Positions 1 through 6,635 are shown, numbered from the stretch's first letter. The stretch: DNA of 6,836 nucleotides from Methanomicrobiales archaeon (GCA_028678905.1 JAJRCO010000118.1:1-6836), one strand, 5' to 3'. The notes: generated by a model from the sequence alone, not told the origin. Numbers and translations are program-made.

Positions 1-298
1 CTTTTCCGGAGGTCATACCATCATTGGAGAAGCAGTGGACGGGGATGATGCGGTCGCAAAATATCGTGACATGAAACCGGACTTGGTCACGATGGACGTG
101 GTTATGCCGAAGATGAATGGCATCGAAGCCCTGAAAGCGATCAAGACTCTGGATGCAGGGGCTAAGGTGATCATGTGTACCGCTGTCGGACAGGAACAGA
201 TGGTGAAGTTGGCCATCAAGACCGGCGCGAAGGGATATATTGTGAAGCCATTCCAGGCCCCGAAAGTGCTGGAAGAAGTCAAAACTGTGCTCTCCTGA
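1..298 (+). CDS. cheY: CheY chemotaxis response regulator, 3' part (5' end outside window)
   Basis: This is the C-terminal 98 residues or so of a single-domain receiver, the diffusible regulator that is phosphorylated by CheA and acts on the motility machinery (in archaea, through the CheF adaptor). The frame is open from base 2 and ends at TGA 296-298. Visible receiver landmarks are the phosphoacceptor Asp in the MDVVMPKMNG motif (codon 95-97), the conserved Thr in MCTAVG (codon 179-181) and the conserved Lys in VKPF (codon 245-247). Nothing follows the receiver fold, so there is no output domain. Compared with the usual length of about 120 residues, roughly 20-25 N-terminal residues are missing, including the acidic Asp pair of the metal site. 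An internal ATG at 35 is not the real start, because receiver sequence (GGHTIIGEAVDG) continues upstream of it. The stop overlaps the cheB start, which indicates coupling. Confidence 0.95.
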   Translation, partial: FSGGHTIIGEAVDGDDAVAKYRDMKPDLVTMDVVMPKMNGIEALKAIKTLDAGAKVIMCTAVGQEQMVKLAIKTGAKGYIVKPFQAPKVLEEVKTVLS

Positions 299-1329
299 TG
301 TCGCCTATCCGCGTCCTGGTCATCGATGATTCCCCCTTTATGCGAATGGTGATACGGACTATGCTCGCCAAAGATGAGGAGATCGAAGTGATCGACACCG
401 CTGCAGATGGAGTTGAAGGGGTAAAGAAGATCCTGGATCACGCTCCGGATGCGATTACCCTGGACATCGAGATGCCCCGGATGAACGGACTCGATCTTCT
501 CACAAAAATAACCCCCCTCGAACAGAGACCAAAAGTGCTGATGCTCAGTTCCCTGACCTCTCAGGGTGCGGAGATGACCTATCGCGCTCTGCGCCAGGGG
601 GCCGACGATTTCATGCTCAAGCCCCGGGATCTTTACGCGGTAGGGGGCATCGAGAAGGAGCTTGCCACCCGGATAAAACATTTGATGCAGATTCCCTCTC
701 ATGCACCACGTGTACCGAAGAAGAAAGAGCTCGCCCGGAGCGTGGTGATGATTGGATCTTCAGCTGGAGGCCCGCCCATGCTCGATACGATTCTCTCCTC
801 CCTGGACCCCCAGCTTCCTTCCGCGGTGGTGGTCACCCAGCACATGCCGGTAGGATTCACTGCCCCGCTGGCTGAACGACTCAATAAAGTGTCTTTGTTA
901 CCCGTGCGGGAATCCCAGAATGGAGACCTCCTGGTTGAAGGATTTGTGCTGGTCTCCCATGGAGGTTTTCACTCCGTGGTCACAGGTACTGTCGGGGCCG
1001 GGGGGATGCGGGGTGGACGGATCGTACACACTATGGAACCGGCGGTCCACTCTGTCCGCCCCGCGGTAGATCGGACGTTCGCGTCGGGAGCTAGGGTGTT
1101 TGGAAGAAAGGCTGTGGGCGTTCTCTTAAGCGGCATGGGAAAGGACGGGGGAGAAGGATCCCGGGAAATTAACCGTGCAGGAGGGAGAGTTCTTGCTGCA
1201 CCTGAAGAGGAATGCCTGGTGTATGGGATGATCCGGTCCGCCATAGACAGGAACGCCGTCGATCAGATCGTTCCCCTGCAGCGGATGTCGACTGAGATCA
1301 TGAAGGTAGCAGTACAGGCTGAGGGATAA
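298..1329 (+). CDS. cheB: CheB receptor methylesterase / glutamine deamidase
   Basis: CheB removes methyl groups from receptor glutamates and can deamidate receptor glutamines, resetting receptor activity during adaptation. The protein has 343 aa, normal for the family. Residues 1-120 form a receiver domain with Asp10/Asp11 in the metal site, phosphoacceptor Asp56 (LDIEMPRMNG) and Lys108 (LKP). A short basic linker (about 135-145) leads to the catalytic domain. The Ser-His-Asp triad is visible as Ser155 in IGSSAGGP, His182 in TQHMP and Asp283 in GMGKDGG. I chose ATG 298 because it opens directly into the receiver motif RVLVIDDS and overlaps the cheY stop (TGATG). The same frame is open further upstream to 175, but that stretch lies inside cheY and has no receiver sequence. 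Phosphorylation by CheA should relieve inhibition by the receiver domain, as in the characterised enzymes. Confidence 0.97.
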   Translation: MSPIRVLVIDDSPFMRMVIRTMLAKDEEIEVIDTAADGVEGVKKILDHAPDAITLDIEMPRMNGLDLLTKITPLEQRPKVLMLSSLTSQGAEMTYRALRQGADDFMLKPRDLYAVGGIEKELATRIKHLMQIPSHAPRVPKKKELARSVVMIGSSAGGPPMLDTILSSLDPQLPSAVVVTQHMPVGFTAPLAERLNKVSLLPVRESQNGDLLVEGFVLVSHGGFHSVVTGTVGAGGMRGGRIVHTMEPAVHSVRPAVDRTFASGARVFGRKAVGVLLSGMGKDGGEGSREINRAGGRVLAAPEEECLVYGMIRSAIDRNAVDQIVPLQRMSTEIMKVAVQAEG

Positions 1330-1330
1330 C

Positions 1331-3250
1331 ATGTCCGAAGAGGATTCATATCAACAGATTTTCATCGTGGAGTCCCGCGAAAATCATGAGATGCTGGTCC
1401 GGAATCTGCTGGCACTGGAGGGAGGGGGCAATGCCGAGGCGATTGATGAAATATTCCGGGCAGCCCACACGCTCAAGGGCATGTCGGCCTCGATGGGCTA
1501 TCCGGCACTGGAACGACTCTGTCATGCCATGGAAGACAAATTTCACTTGATACGAGATCGTTCCCTGGCTGTTCAACCAGAACTCATTGACATGCTCCTG
1601 TGCTGCACCGATCGGATAGAAGAACTCCTTGACCAGATAGAGCGAGGGGATGCCTCTTCCTTGCAGGACCCGGCAGATCTCCTCACTGCCCTGGAAGGAT
1701 GGAGCAGCTCCAGGGGCGATTCTCTCTCCCAGCCAGAAAATCAACCATCGCCCGATCTGATGGTAGAACCGGAAGCGACACCATCTCCCGAGACGCATGC
1801 CTATCAGCTGTACCGAGTCCTCATCAGGACTGCGGATGACTGTTCGATGAAAGACCTACGGGCGATGCTTGCCCTGGAGAACCTGGAAGAACTGGGAAAG
1901 ATCATTTCCACCAACCCGGAAAGGGATGATATCGAAAACGGTCGATTCCTTCGGGAATTCACGGTGGTGATGGAGAGTTCTGCAGGTTGCGATGCACTCC
2001 AGATGGCGGCTTCAGGAGTGGATATCGCCGCAGTCATCGTGTCAGAAGAAACCTCTGGAGAGCCAGAAAAAGCAGAGGGAACACTTTCCACATCCCCGGC
2101 AAAGGCTGAGAAGTCCAAAGAGGTGAAAAATATCCGTGTGGATATCGGCCGGCTCGATCAGATGATGAATCTGGTCGAGGATCTGGTGATCAACCGTGGA
2201 CGCCTGAAACAGATCGCAGCCCGGAATGGAATAAAGGAGCTCGACGACGCTATAAACCTGGTGGGAAGATCCATTTCCGACCTGCAGAACCTGATGATGA
2301 ATATCCGTATGATCCCTCTTGCCCACATCTTCAACCGTTTCCCGCGGGTTGTCCGCGATGTGGCCCATCACGACGGCAAGGTTGTCGAGTTCATTATCGA
2401 GGGAGGCGAAACCGAGCTGGACCGCAGTATCATGGACGGTCTTAGCGATCCGCTCCTGCACCTGATCCGGAATGCGGTGAACCATGGTATTGAACTGCCA
2501 GACGTTCGTATTGCAAAAGGAAAGACACCCAATGGCATCGTGACGCTCACCGCCTGCCGGGACCGTGACAATGTATTGATCGAGATCCGGGATGATGGCT
2601 CCGGGATTGATGAAGAAGTGGTACGGAAAAAGGCGGTAGAGAAGGGGGTAATCTCTCCGGAACAGGAGGCATCGCTTTCGCAGGATGAAATAATCCAGTT
2701 ATTGTTCCGCCCGGGGTTCTCTACCGCGGAAACGATCACGGATATCAGTGGGCGAGGCGTGGGACTCGATGTGGTGAAAAGAGGCATCGAGGCACTGAAA
2801 GGGCTGATACAGGTGGAGTCGGTGAAAGGAGAGGGAACCACCTTCCGGCTGGTGCTTCCACCGACTATGGCTATTGTGGAGGTCATGATGGTCCGAATCA
2901 ACGGCCGGCGCTGTGCTGTTCCGATTACCAACGTGGTCGAAGTCGCTGTACTGCGACCAGAGTCCATACGCCGTATCGGGGGAAGCGAGGTGTTGCTTCT
3001 TCGGGATGAAGTCCTCTCCCTGCGCAGGCTCGAAGACATGTTTGGGACTTCAGACGGAAGGGATCTCGTGATCGTGGTTCAGCATCAGAACAAGAAGGCC
3101 GGGCTCGCTATCGATGCGGTGGACGGTCAGCAGGAAGTGGTAATAAAACCTCTCAACAATCTGTTCGGGAGCTGCCGGGGAATCGGCGGGGTAACTATCC
3201 CTGGCGACGGAGAGGTCGTTTCGGTGCTGGACATCAGTACCTTGTTGTGA
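1331..3250 (+). CDS. cheA: CheA chemotaxis histidine kinase
   Basis: CheA is the kinase of the receptor array; it autophosphorylates and passes phosphate to CheY and CheB. The 639 residues show the full P1-P5 layout. P1 (about 1-105) has the phosphoryl-accepting His46 in AAHTLKG. P2 (about 158-237) resembles CheY-docking domains. P3, the dimerisation helices, starts near residue 267. P4 is the ATP-binding kinase domain with its N box around residues 377-386 (LIRNAVNHG), G1 at 421-426 (DDGSGI), an F-box region in FRPGFSTAE, and G2 at 474-480 (GRGVGLD). P5 (about 511-639) is the CheW-like domain that joins the receptor array. Acidic, Ser/Pro-rich linkers flank P2. The start is supported by GAGG at 1321-1324, six bases before the ATG, and cheB ends one base upstream. 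No residue of the catalytic core appears to be missing. Confidence 0.97.
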   Translation: MSEEDSYQQIFIVESRENHEMLVRNLLALEGGGNAEAIDEIFRAAHTLKGMSASMGYPALERLCHAMEDKFHLIRDRSLAVQPELIDMLLCCTDRIEELLDQIERGDASSLQDPADLLTALEGWSSSRGDSLSQPENQPSPDLMVEPEATPSPETHAYQLYRVLIRTADDCSMKDLRAMLALENLEELGKIISTNPERDDIENGRFLREFTVVMESSAGCDALQMAASGVDIAAVIVSEETSGEPEKAEGTLSTSPAKAEKSKEVKNIRVDIGRLDQMMNLVEDLVINRGRLKQIAARNGIKELDDAINLVGRSISDLQNLMMNIRMIPLAHIFNRFPRVVRDVAHHDGKVVEFIIEGGETELDRSIMDGLSDPLLHLIRNAVNHGIELPDVRIAKGKTPNGIVTLTACRDRDNVLIEIRDDGSGIDEEVVRKKAVEKGVISPEQEASLSQDEIIQLLFRPGFSTAETITDISGRGVGLDVVKRGIEALKGLIQVESVKGEGTTFRLVLPPTMAIVEVMMVRINGRRCAVPITNVVEVAVLRPESIRRIGGSEVLLLRDEVLSLRRLEDMFGTSDGRDLVIVVQHQNKKAGLAIDAVDGQQEVVIKPLNNLFGSCRGIGGVTIPGDGEVVSVLDISTLL

Positions 3251-3256
3251 GATGAC

Positions 3257-3865
3257 ATGATGCTAACCGCAAATCAATACGATGCACTGCGCGAACTGGG
3301 AAACATCGGGGCAGCGCATGCCGCGACCACCCTCTCTCAGATGTTGCTATCGGGGATTGACATGACGGTGCCCGAAATACAGCTGCTGGATATCGCCAAT
3401 ATCTACCAGCATGTGGGGGATGAGACTTCAGCACTGATCGTCTTCCAGATACAGGGCGAAGTGTCCAATGGCGGATACATCCTCCTGCATCTCCCGCGTG
3501 CCTCGGCAATCCGTCTGGTGAACATACTGCTGGGCAACACCGATATATCCGCAGGAGCGGAGATGGATACCAGTGCCATTATCGAGATAGGTAATATCAT
3601 GGTCTCCGCTTTTCTTGATGCCACTGCCGGACTGCTAAATTTGGTGATGCTTCCTTCTCCCCCATCGTTTGCCCTGGATATGCCCCACGCCGCGATAGAG
3701 ACTATTCTAGCTCAGCAGAACGAAGATCTCAATGAAGTCGTTCTGTTCCGGACGGAACTTCGGAGCCAGGATGCGCTGATCACGGCTAATCTCTTGCTCC
3801 TGCCTAACCCGCCCATGCTCCGGCAGATCCTAGAGCTATTGGAGCGTCTGGTGGGTCCCACATGA
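3257..3865 (+). CDS. cheC: CheC, CheY-phosphate phosphatase
   Basis: CheC dephosphorylates CheY-P and partners with CheD. The 202-aa protein is a two-lobed member of the CheC/CheX/FliY family, and both active-site signatures ([D/S]xxxExxN, 22 residues, then P) are complete. The first is Asp9, Glu13, Asn16 and Pro39; the second is Ser106, Glu110, Asn113 and Pro136. There is no N-terminal CheY-docking extension or C-terminal SpoA-like domain, so it is CheC rather than FliY. Two ATGs lie back to back (3257 and 3260), and either could serve; the upstream one is annotated. The start follows the cheA stop by six bases, and the last four bases (ATGA) contain the cheD start. Role and partners are inferred from characterised bacterial and archaeal CheC proteins. 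Confidence 0.95.
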   Translation: MMLTANQYDALRELGNIGAAHAATTLSQMLLSGIDMTVPEIQLLDIANIYQHVGDETSALIVFQIQGEVSNGGYILLHLPRASAIRLVNILLGNTDISAGAEMDTSAIIEIGNIMVSAFLDATAGLLNLVMLPSPPSFALDMPHAAIETILAQQNEDLNEVVLFRTELRSQDALITANLLLLPNPPMLRQILELLERLVGPT

Positions 3866-4362
3866 CCCTCACAGATCCCTGGATGAGTGGATCTGAAATA
3901 CGGGTGATGGTGGGAATTGGAGACTATGCGATCGGTAATAACCCCATGTCAACCATCGGCCTGGGTTCCTGCGTTGCGCTGGTCCTCCACGATGAATCCC
4001 GGGCCAGTGGAGGAATGGCTCATATTATGCTCCCCTGTTCCCAGGGTAGAACAGACCGCCCAGCGAAATTTGCAGACACCGCAGTGGAAATGCTGGAGCG
4101 GGAGCTGCGATTGCCAGGAACGAGGAAAAGGTCCCTTATTGCCAAGCTGGTGGGGGGGGCCTGCATGTTCAAAACATTCAATGGAAATCTGAATATCGGC
4201 GAACGGAACATCGAGGCTGTCCGCGAACAGGTGAGAAAGCGGGGAATCAGGAATGGTGGGGAGGAGGTCGGGGGATCCGGGGGCAGATCTCTCACCTACT
4301 ATCCTGCCGAAGGAGGAAGGGTGCTGATCCGCAGGGCTGACGGTACGACCTCGACACTATAA
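3862..4362 (+). CDS. cheD: CheD chemoreceptor glutamine deamidase
   Basis: CheD converts selected receptor glutamines to glutamates and also binds CheC, raising its phosphatase activity and taking CheD away from the receptors. The 166-aa protein carries the family's cysteine-hydrolase residues: Thr31 and Cys37 in TIGLGSCVA, and His54 in GGMAHIMLP. Further family-typical stretches are KLVGGACMF and NIGERNI, and a C-terminal GGRVLIRRA. The ATG overlaps the cheC stop (ATGA), so translation is probably re-initiated after cheC. The next in-frame Met is residue 8, which could be an alternative start because the first seven residues are not conserved in the family. A run of eight Gs (4152-4159) lies inside KLVGGA without breaking the frame. 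It is the last gene of the operon, since the next gene is convergent. Confidence 0.95.
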   Translation: MTLTDPWMSGSEIRVMVGIGDYAIGNNPMSTIGLGSCVALVLHDESRASGGMAHIMLPCSQGRTDRPAKFADTAVEMLERELRLPGTRKRSLIAKLVGGACMFKTFNGNLNIGERNIEAVREQVRKRGIRNGGEEVGGSGGRSLTYYPAEGGRVLIRRADGTTSTL

Positions 4363-4483
4363 ATAGCACGAATCTACCCGTGGAAGGGATATTTATGAAC
4401 AGTATCTTGCATCACAGAGCAAGTACTCTGACTGCCCATTACAGACGGTTATGGATGAACAGAAAACCGGTAGGAGATCCTAG
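4363..4483. other. Convergent intergenic gap between cheD and the 405-aa gene
   Basis: These 121 bases separate the ends of two convergent genes. No run of five or more T is present on either strand, so there is no clear archaeal oligo-T terminator. A GTG-initiated reading frame from 4380 crosses the gap and then runs antisense into the 405-aa gene; it has no recognisable protein features and I do not call it. The only structure seen is one short inverted repeat at 4415-4430. Confidence 0.6.
4415..4430. repeat. Short inverted repeat, possible hairpin
   Basis: CAGAG and CTCTG flank a six-base loop, giving a perfect five-base-pair stem between the convergent genes. No T-run follows on either strand, so a terminator role is only a possibility, and a stem this short can occur by chance. 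Confidence 0.25.
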
Positions 4484-5701
4484 TTACCCTGCGTGTGGAT
4501 CGTTTTCTATGTGGTGCTGCCGTCGTATAGTGAAGAGGCAGAACATCTCCACCGCATCGACCAGGGTCTTCTTCGCTTTCCGGGATCTCTTCTGATCTTC
4601 GGAAAAAACATCCTGGACGAGGTATTCCAGCAGATGAAGGAAATAGGACAGGGAGTGATATTCCCTTTTTCCGGCCGAAAGGAGATGGGTGCTGGCCTCC
4701 CGGTCCCTGCTGATAACGGCAAAGGACAGGTCGAATAAATGAATCAAGGATGCAGGAATCCCTTTCGCAACCGACAGCTTGCGGAAAGTATCGAAGGTGG
4801 TCCGGGTGTTGGTCAGAAGAGAGAGCTTGATCCCGTAGTAGATGGACTCCCAGTCATCAGGATACTGCTGGAGCATTTGTTTTACTATGCTTGCTGCTCC
4901 GATAGGATCCCGCTCTTCCAGATTCAAATAATAAGTCTCCCGGAGGAAGAAAAGATCGTTGAAAAATCTTTCATTCGCGATTTTGAGCAGTTCCTTCCTC
5001 ATCTCTTTGTTGGCGTCTTTCTTGGCTTTCTCGATGCCCAATGCCAGGAATCCCGGTTCGCTGGGGAACCATTCAAGCGAGCAGGTGGTCATGAGCCAGA
5101 ACGCCCGCGTCAGCTCGGGCTCGTCTTTGCTCTGGAACCGCGAGAGATAGTTCATGGGAGGGCGTTTCTGTGCGAGGAACAGCATCTGTTCGCGGGCCAG
5201 CAGCTCCATCTCTCCCGGCCGGCCGGGAACCTGGGCTATATTATCCGCAATCTCCTTCAGAGATAGCATGTAGTAGCAGTAGGCCACCGCTGAGGCGATG
5301 ATCCCGTCAATCGCTGTGTATTCCTTAAGATAGGTGATGGCCCGCTGGTACTCCCCCATCGCGATTAACTTTACTCCTGCCGCAAGATCGATGCCGGTAC
5401 GTTCGCTGCTCATTCTTTTTGTTCTTAATGCCTGTGTGCAGACTCGTTCAATGAACTCACGATCATGAACGTTTTCGCTTTTCTCAATAAGCTTGAACGC
5501 AATTTCGTCAATAAATTCGTCATACAACGTATCGGAGATGTCTTTGGCGGATTCCTCCAGCGTAGAGATGATATAACCAAAAAAAACTGGCAGGTTGGTG
5601 TCGATCTTGAGAGTATTTTTCTCGATATAGGCGAGAAGATCCTGCTTTAACTGTTCTATACTCTCCACCGGAGGGACCATCCCGGGTTTTATCTCCTGCA
5701 T
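4484..5701 (-). CDS. Hypothetical all-helical, TPR-like soluble protein (405 aa)
   Basis: I do not recognise this protein as a named family. No signal peptide or membrane segment is visible, so it is probably cytoplasmic. The sequence looks helical throughout and is rich in Leu, Ala, Glu and Lys. Residues about 107-140 (GVKLIAMGEYQRAITYLKEY, then a second helix) fit a TPR-like helix pair with the usual small and aromatic positions, and residues about 265-296 (DPIGAASIVKQMLQQYPDDW) look like another. This suggests a helical-repeat scaffold for protein-protein contacts. The region at 1-100 is acidic and may be a separate helical domain. The annotated ATG follows AAGGA at a weak distance; Met8 (codon ending at 5678) follows GGAG at about 12 bases and is a real alternative. 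It lies 64 bases after the 66-aa membrane protein gene in the same direction and converges on cheD. A link to chemotaxis is suggested only by position. Confidence 0.85.
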   Translation of the reverse strand: MQEIKPGMVPPVESIEQLKQDLLAYIEKNTLKIDTNLPVFFGYIISTLEESAKDISDTLYDEFIDEIAFKLIEKSENVHDREFIERVCTQALRTKRMSSERTGIDLAAGVKLIAMGEYQRAITYLKEYTAIDGIIASAVAYCYYMLSLKEIADNIAQVPGRPGEMELLAREQMLFLAQKRPPMNYLSRFQSKDEPELTRAFWLMTTCSLEWFPSEPGFLALGIEKAKKDANKEMRKELLKIANERFFNDLFFLRETYYLNLEERDPIGAASIVKQMLQQYPDDWESIYYGIKLSLLTNTRTTFDTFRKLSVAKGIPASLIHLFDLSFAVISRDREASTHLLSAGKREYHSLSYFLHLLEYLVQDVFSEDQKRSRKAKKTLVDAVEMFCLFTIRRQHHIENDPHAG

Positions 5702-5726
5702 ACACTTTTCCTTTTCATTAGGGCGG

Positions 5727-5732
5727 TATTAA
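5727..5732 (-). promoter_or_regulatory. Weak TATA-like element before the 405-aa gene
   Basis: On the minus strand TTAATA is centred about 28 bases before the annotated ATG, a spacing that would suit an internal promoter with an almost leaderless transcript. The match to an archaeal TATA box is poor and no BRE-like purine stretch is obvious, so read-through from the upstream small genes is equally likely. Confidence 0.25.
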
Positions 5733-5765
5733 GTGTATCAGAATCATGCTTGCGAGGAACAGCAG

Positions 5766-5966
5766 TCAATCTCCCGGTGCGTTCAGACACACGCCAGCCG
5801 ATTCGAGCTCTACCAGAACGGGTGCAATGGTGCCGGTGTCGACGCAGCGTTTTGCCAGTTTCGCCAGCTTTTTCACATGTGAGATGTGGGCGATCTGGAA
5901 TCCCACCAGGATGCCGAAACAGAGCGTGACCACACTGAGGAGAAAATATGAAAATGCATCAACCAT
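5766..5966 (-). CDS. Small single-pass membrane protein (66 aa), paralogue of the adjacent 58-aa protein
   Basis: I know of no named family for this protein. Residues about 5-26 are a hydrophobic membrane helix with a GxxxG-like GILVG segment. A basic amphipathic stretch follows (KKLAKLAKRC, 32-41), then a short tail with IAPVLVELE (47-55). Lysines after the helix predict the N terminus outside and the tail in the cytoplasm. The start is supported by GAGGA at 5977-5973, six bases before the ATG; that site overlaps the stop codon of the upstream 58-aa gene, nine bases away, so the two should be translationally linked. Ungapped alignment with the 58-aa protein gives 14 identities in 58 positions, including Tyr7, Thr14, Gly18, Gly22, Ala38, Cys41, Pro49 and the ELE motif, with mostly conservative changes elsewhere. 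Confidence 0.85.
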   Translation of the reverse strand: MVDAFSYFLLSVVTLCFGILVGFQIAHISHVKKLAKLAKRCVDTGTIAPVLVELESAGVCLNAPGD

Positions 5967-5975
5967 GACGATTCC

Positions 5976-6152
5976 TCAGGATTCCTGTTCCAATTCCGAG
6001 ATGAGTGGAACAATGGATCGGGACTGCTCGCATTGCCTCGCCACCCTGAGGAACCGCCGTGAATAGTATTCCTTGAGCACTAAATATCCCAGAAGGAATC
6101 CGATGATAAAGGTCAGCAAACCTATCACGATGTACACCATAACGTCGTCCAT
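5976..6152 (-). CDS. Small single-pass membrane protein (58 aa), easily missed
   Basis: This short gene encodes MDDVMVYIVIGLL at its N terminus, a membrane helix at about 5-26 with GFLLG, a basic stretch (SRRFLRVARQC, 31-41) and the tail IVPLISELE (47-55). It has the same architecture and length as the following 66-aa protein, and Cys41 and the final ELE align exactly. An excellent Shine-Dalgarno sequence (GGAGG, 6164-6160) lies seven bases before the chosen ATG. A competing ATG two bases earlier in phase opens a 79-codon frame across the same DNA, but that product is Arg/His-rich, has no membrane helix and no relative nearby, so I reject it. The function is unknown. Being a paired paralogue of its neighbour suggests the two proteins might form a heteromer. 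Confidence 0.85.
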   Translation of the reverse strand: MDDVMVYIVIGLLTFIIGFLLGYLVLKEYYSRRFLRVARQCEQSRSIVPLISELEQES

Positions 6153-6155
6153 GTC

Positions 6156-6164
6156 TCATCCTCC
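6156..6164 (-). promoter_or_regulatory. Strong ribosome binding site that fixes the 58-aa start
   Basis: GGAGGATGA on the minus strand is a full-strength match to the archaeal anti-Shine-Dalgarno sequence. GGAGG ends seven bases before the ATG at 6152, deciding between two overlapping reading frames. It lies in the 42-base gap after the 67-aa gene, consistent with a downstream cistron of one mRNA. Confidence 0.75.
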
Positions 6165-6194
6165 TATGGGGACTATCCCGATTCCTGCCTGTGA

Positions 6195-6398
6195 TCAATG
6201 CGTTTCATCCGCACTCCCAATACCTTTCCTGACCATGGCCAGGAAGAGAACTGCGCTTACCCCAATGATGATTCCGGCGAGAAAGATACTGTACCAGAAC
6301 ATGATGCGCTGTGCCGAAAGGAATGTCACCCACAGGAGTCCCACAAAACAAATCAGATAGTAGAATATCCAATCCCGCATCTGTGTCAGATTCATCAT
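6195..6398 (-). CDS. Small two-helix membrane protein (67 aa), paralogue of the divergent gene at 6698
   Basis: I recognise no named family. Two hydrophobic segments (about 10-28, WIFYYLICFVGLLW, and about 33-55) with a tight polar turn (SAQR) make a membrane hairpin. The C-terminal tail is short and polar (VRKGIGSADETH). Two ATGs stand side by side at 6398 and 6395; the second aligns with the first Met of the divergent paralogue and lies 27-28 bases from the TATA centre. No Shine-Dalgarno sequence precedes either, which fits a leaderless mRNA. It appears to be the first gene of the minus-strand cluster, with the 58-aa gene 42 bases downstream. Conservation with the divergent protein, with codons differing at many shared residues, argues strongly that it is truly coding. 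Confidence 0.85.
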   Translation of the reverse strand: MMNLTQMRDWIFYYLICFVGLLWVTFLSAQRIMFWYSIFLAGIIIGVSAVLFLAMVRKGIGSADETH

Positions 6399-6418
6399 TC
6401 AATAATTGTTGTAATTTT

Positions 6419-6426
6419 TATATAAA
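6419..6426 (-). promoter_or_regulatory. TATA box of the minus-strand cluster
   Basis: On the minus strand the octamer TTTATATA matches the archaeal TATA consensus closely. Its centre is 24-25 bases before the ATG at 6398 and 27-28 before the ATG at 6395. Archaeal transcription normally starts about 25 bases downstream of the box, so the transcript should begin at or next to the start codon, agreeing with the absence of a ribosome binding site. Confidence 0.65.
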
Positions 6427-6512
6427 CTTATCTAAATTTCTTATGGTTATTAAATTCAACAAAAGAGATAATTGAAGCAAATAATAACATTTTGAGCATT
6501 TTTGAAGGCAAA

Positions 6513-6527
6513 TTTTTTCGGAAAAAA
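6513..6527. repeat. Palindrome of T6 and A6 runs in the intergenic region
   Basis: TTTTTTC and GAAAAAA are exact reverse complements separated by one G. With a one-base centre it cannot form a stable hairpin at full length, but it places a T-run on each strand close to the middle of the divergent region. It could be a protein-binding site, a bidirectional stop signal or chance in AT-rich DNA. Confidence 0.3.
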
Positions 6528-6635
6528 ACGACTCCATAAAAGGGCAATATCGTTCGGTTTATCCAGAAAAGTGAGAGAAATGTCAGAAATTTAGAAATAA
6601 TTATTTTATTACTATTTAATCGCATAAAAAACTCA

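Noticed and set aside
13..702. 229-codon minus-strand reading frame over cheY and cheB
   Set aside because: It is antisense to two receiver domains whose motifs are all intact; no independent support.
2368..3039. 223-codon minus-strand reading frame inside cheA
   Set aside because: The Ser/Arg/Thr-rich product is the mirror of cheA codons; cheA is unmistakable on the other strand.
4380..4595. 71-codon GTG-initiated plus-strand frame after cheD
   Set aside because: Most of it is antisense to the 3' end of the 405-aa gene, and the product shows no family features.
4739..5266. 175-codon plus-strand reading frame
   Set aside because: It lies antisense inside the 405-aa gene, which has the better protein character (amphipathic helices, TPR-like pairs); the plus-strand product shows no coherent fold or ribosome binding site.
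5746..6066. 106-codon plus-strand frame
   Set aside because: It is antisense to the two paralogous small membrane proteins, whose paralogy and ribosome binding sites identify the true strand.
5959..6198. 79-codon minus-strand frame overlapping the 58-aa gene
   Set aside because: Its product is Arg/His-rich and without membrane helix or relative, while the alternative frame has the better-spaced Shine-Dalgarno site and a clear paralogue next door.
6073..6360. 95-codon plus-strand frame
   Set aside because: It is antisense to the 67-aa membrane protein, which is confirmed by its divergent paralogue.
6428..6625. 65-codon minus-strand frame in the AT-rich intergenic region
   Set aside because: The composition (Ile, Lys, Asn, Phe, Leu) is what AT-rich noncoding DNA gives by chance; there is no ribosome binding site and it would lie upstream of the cluster promoter. 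A real small gene cannot be fully excluded.
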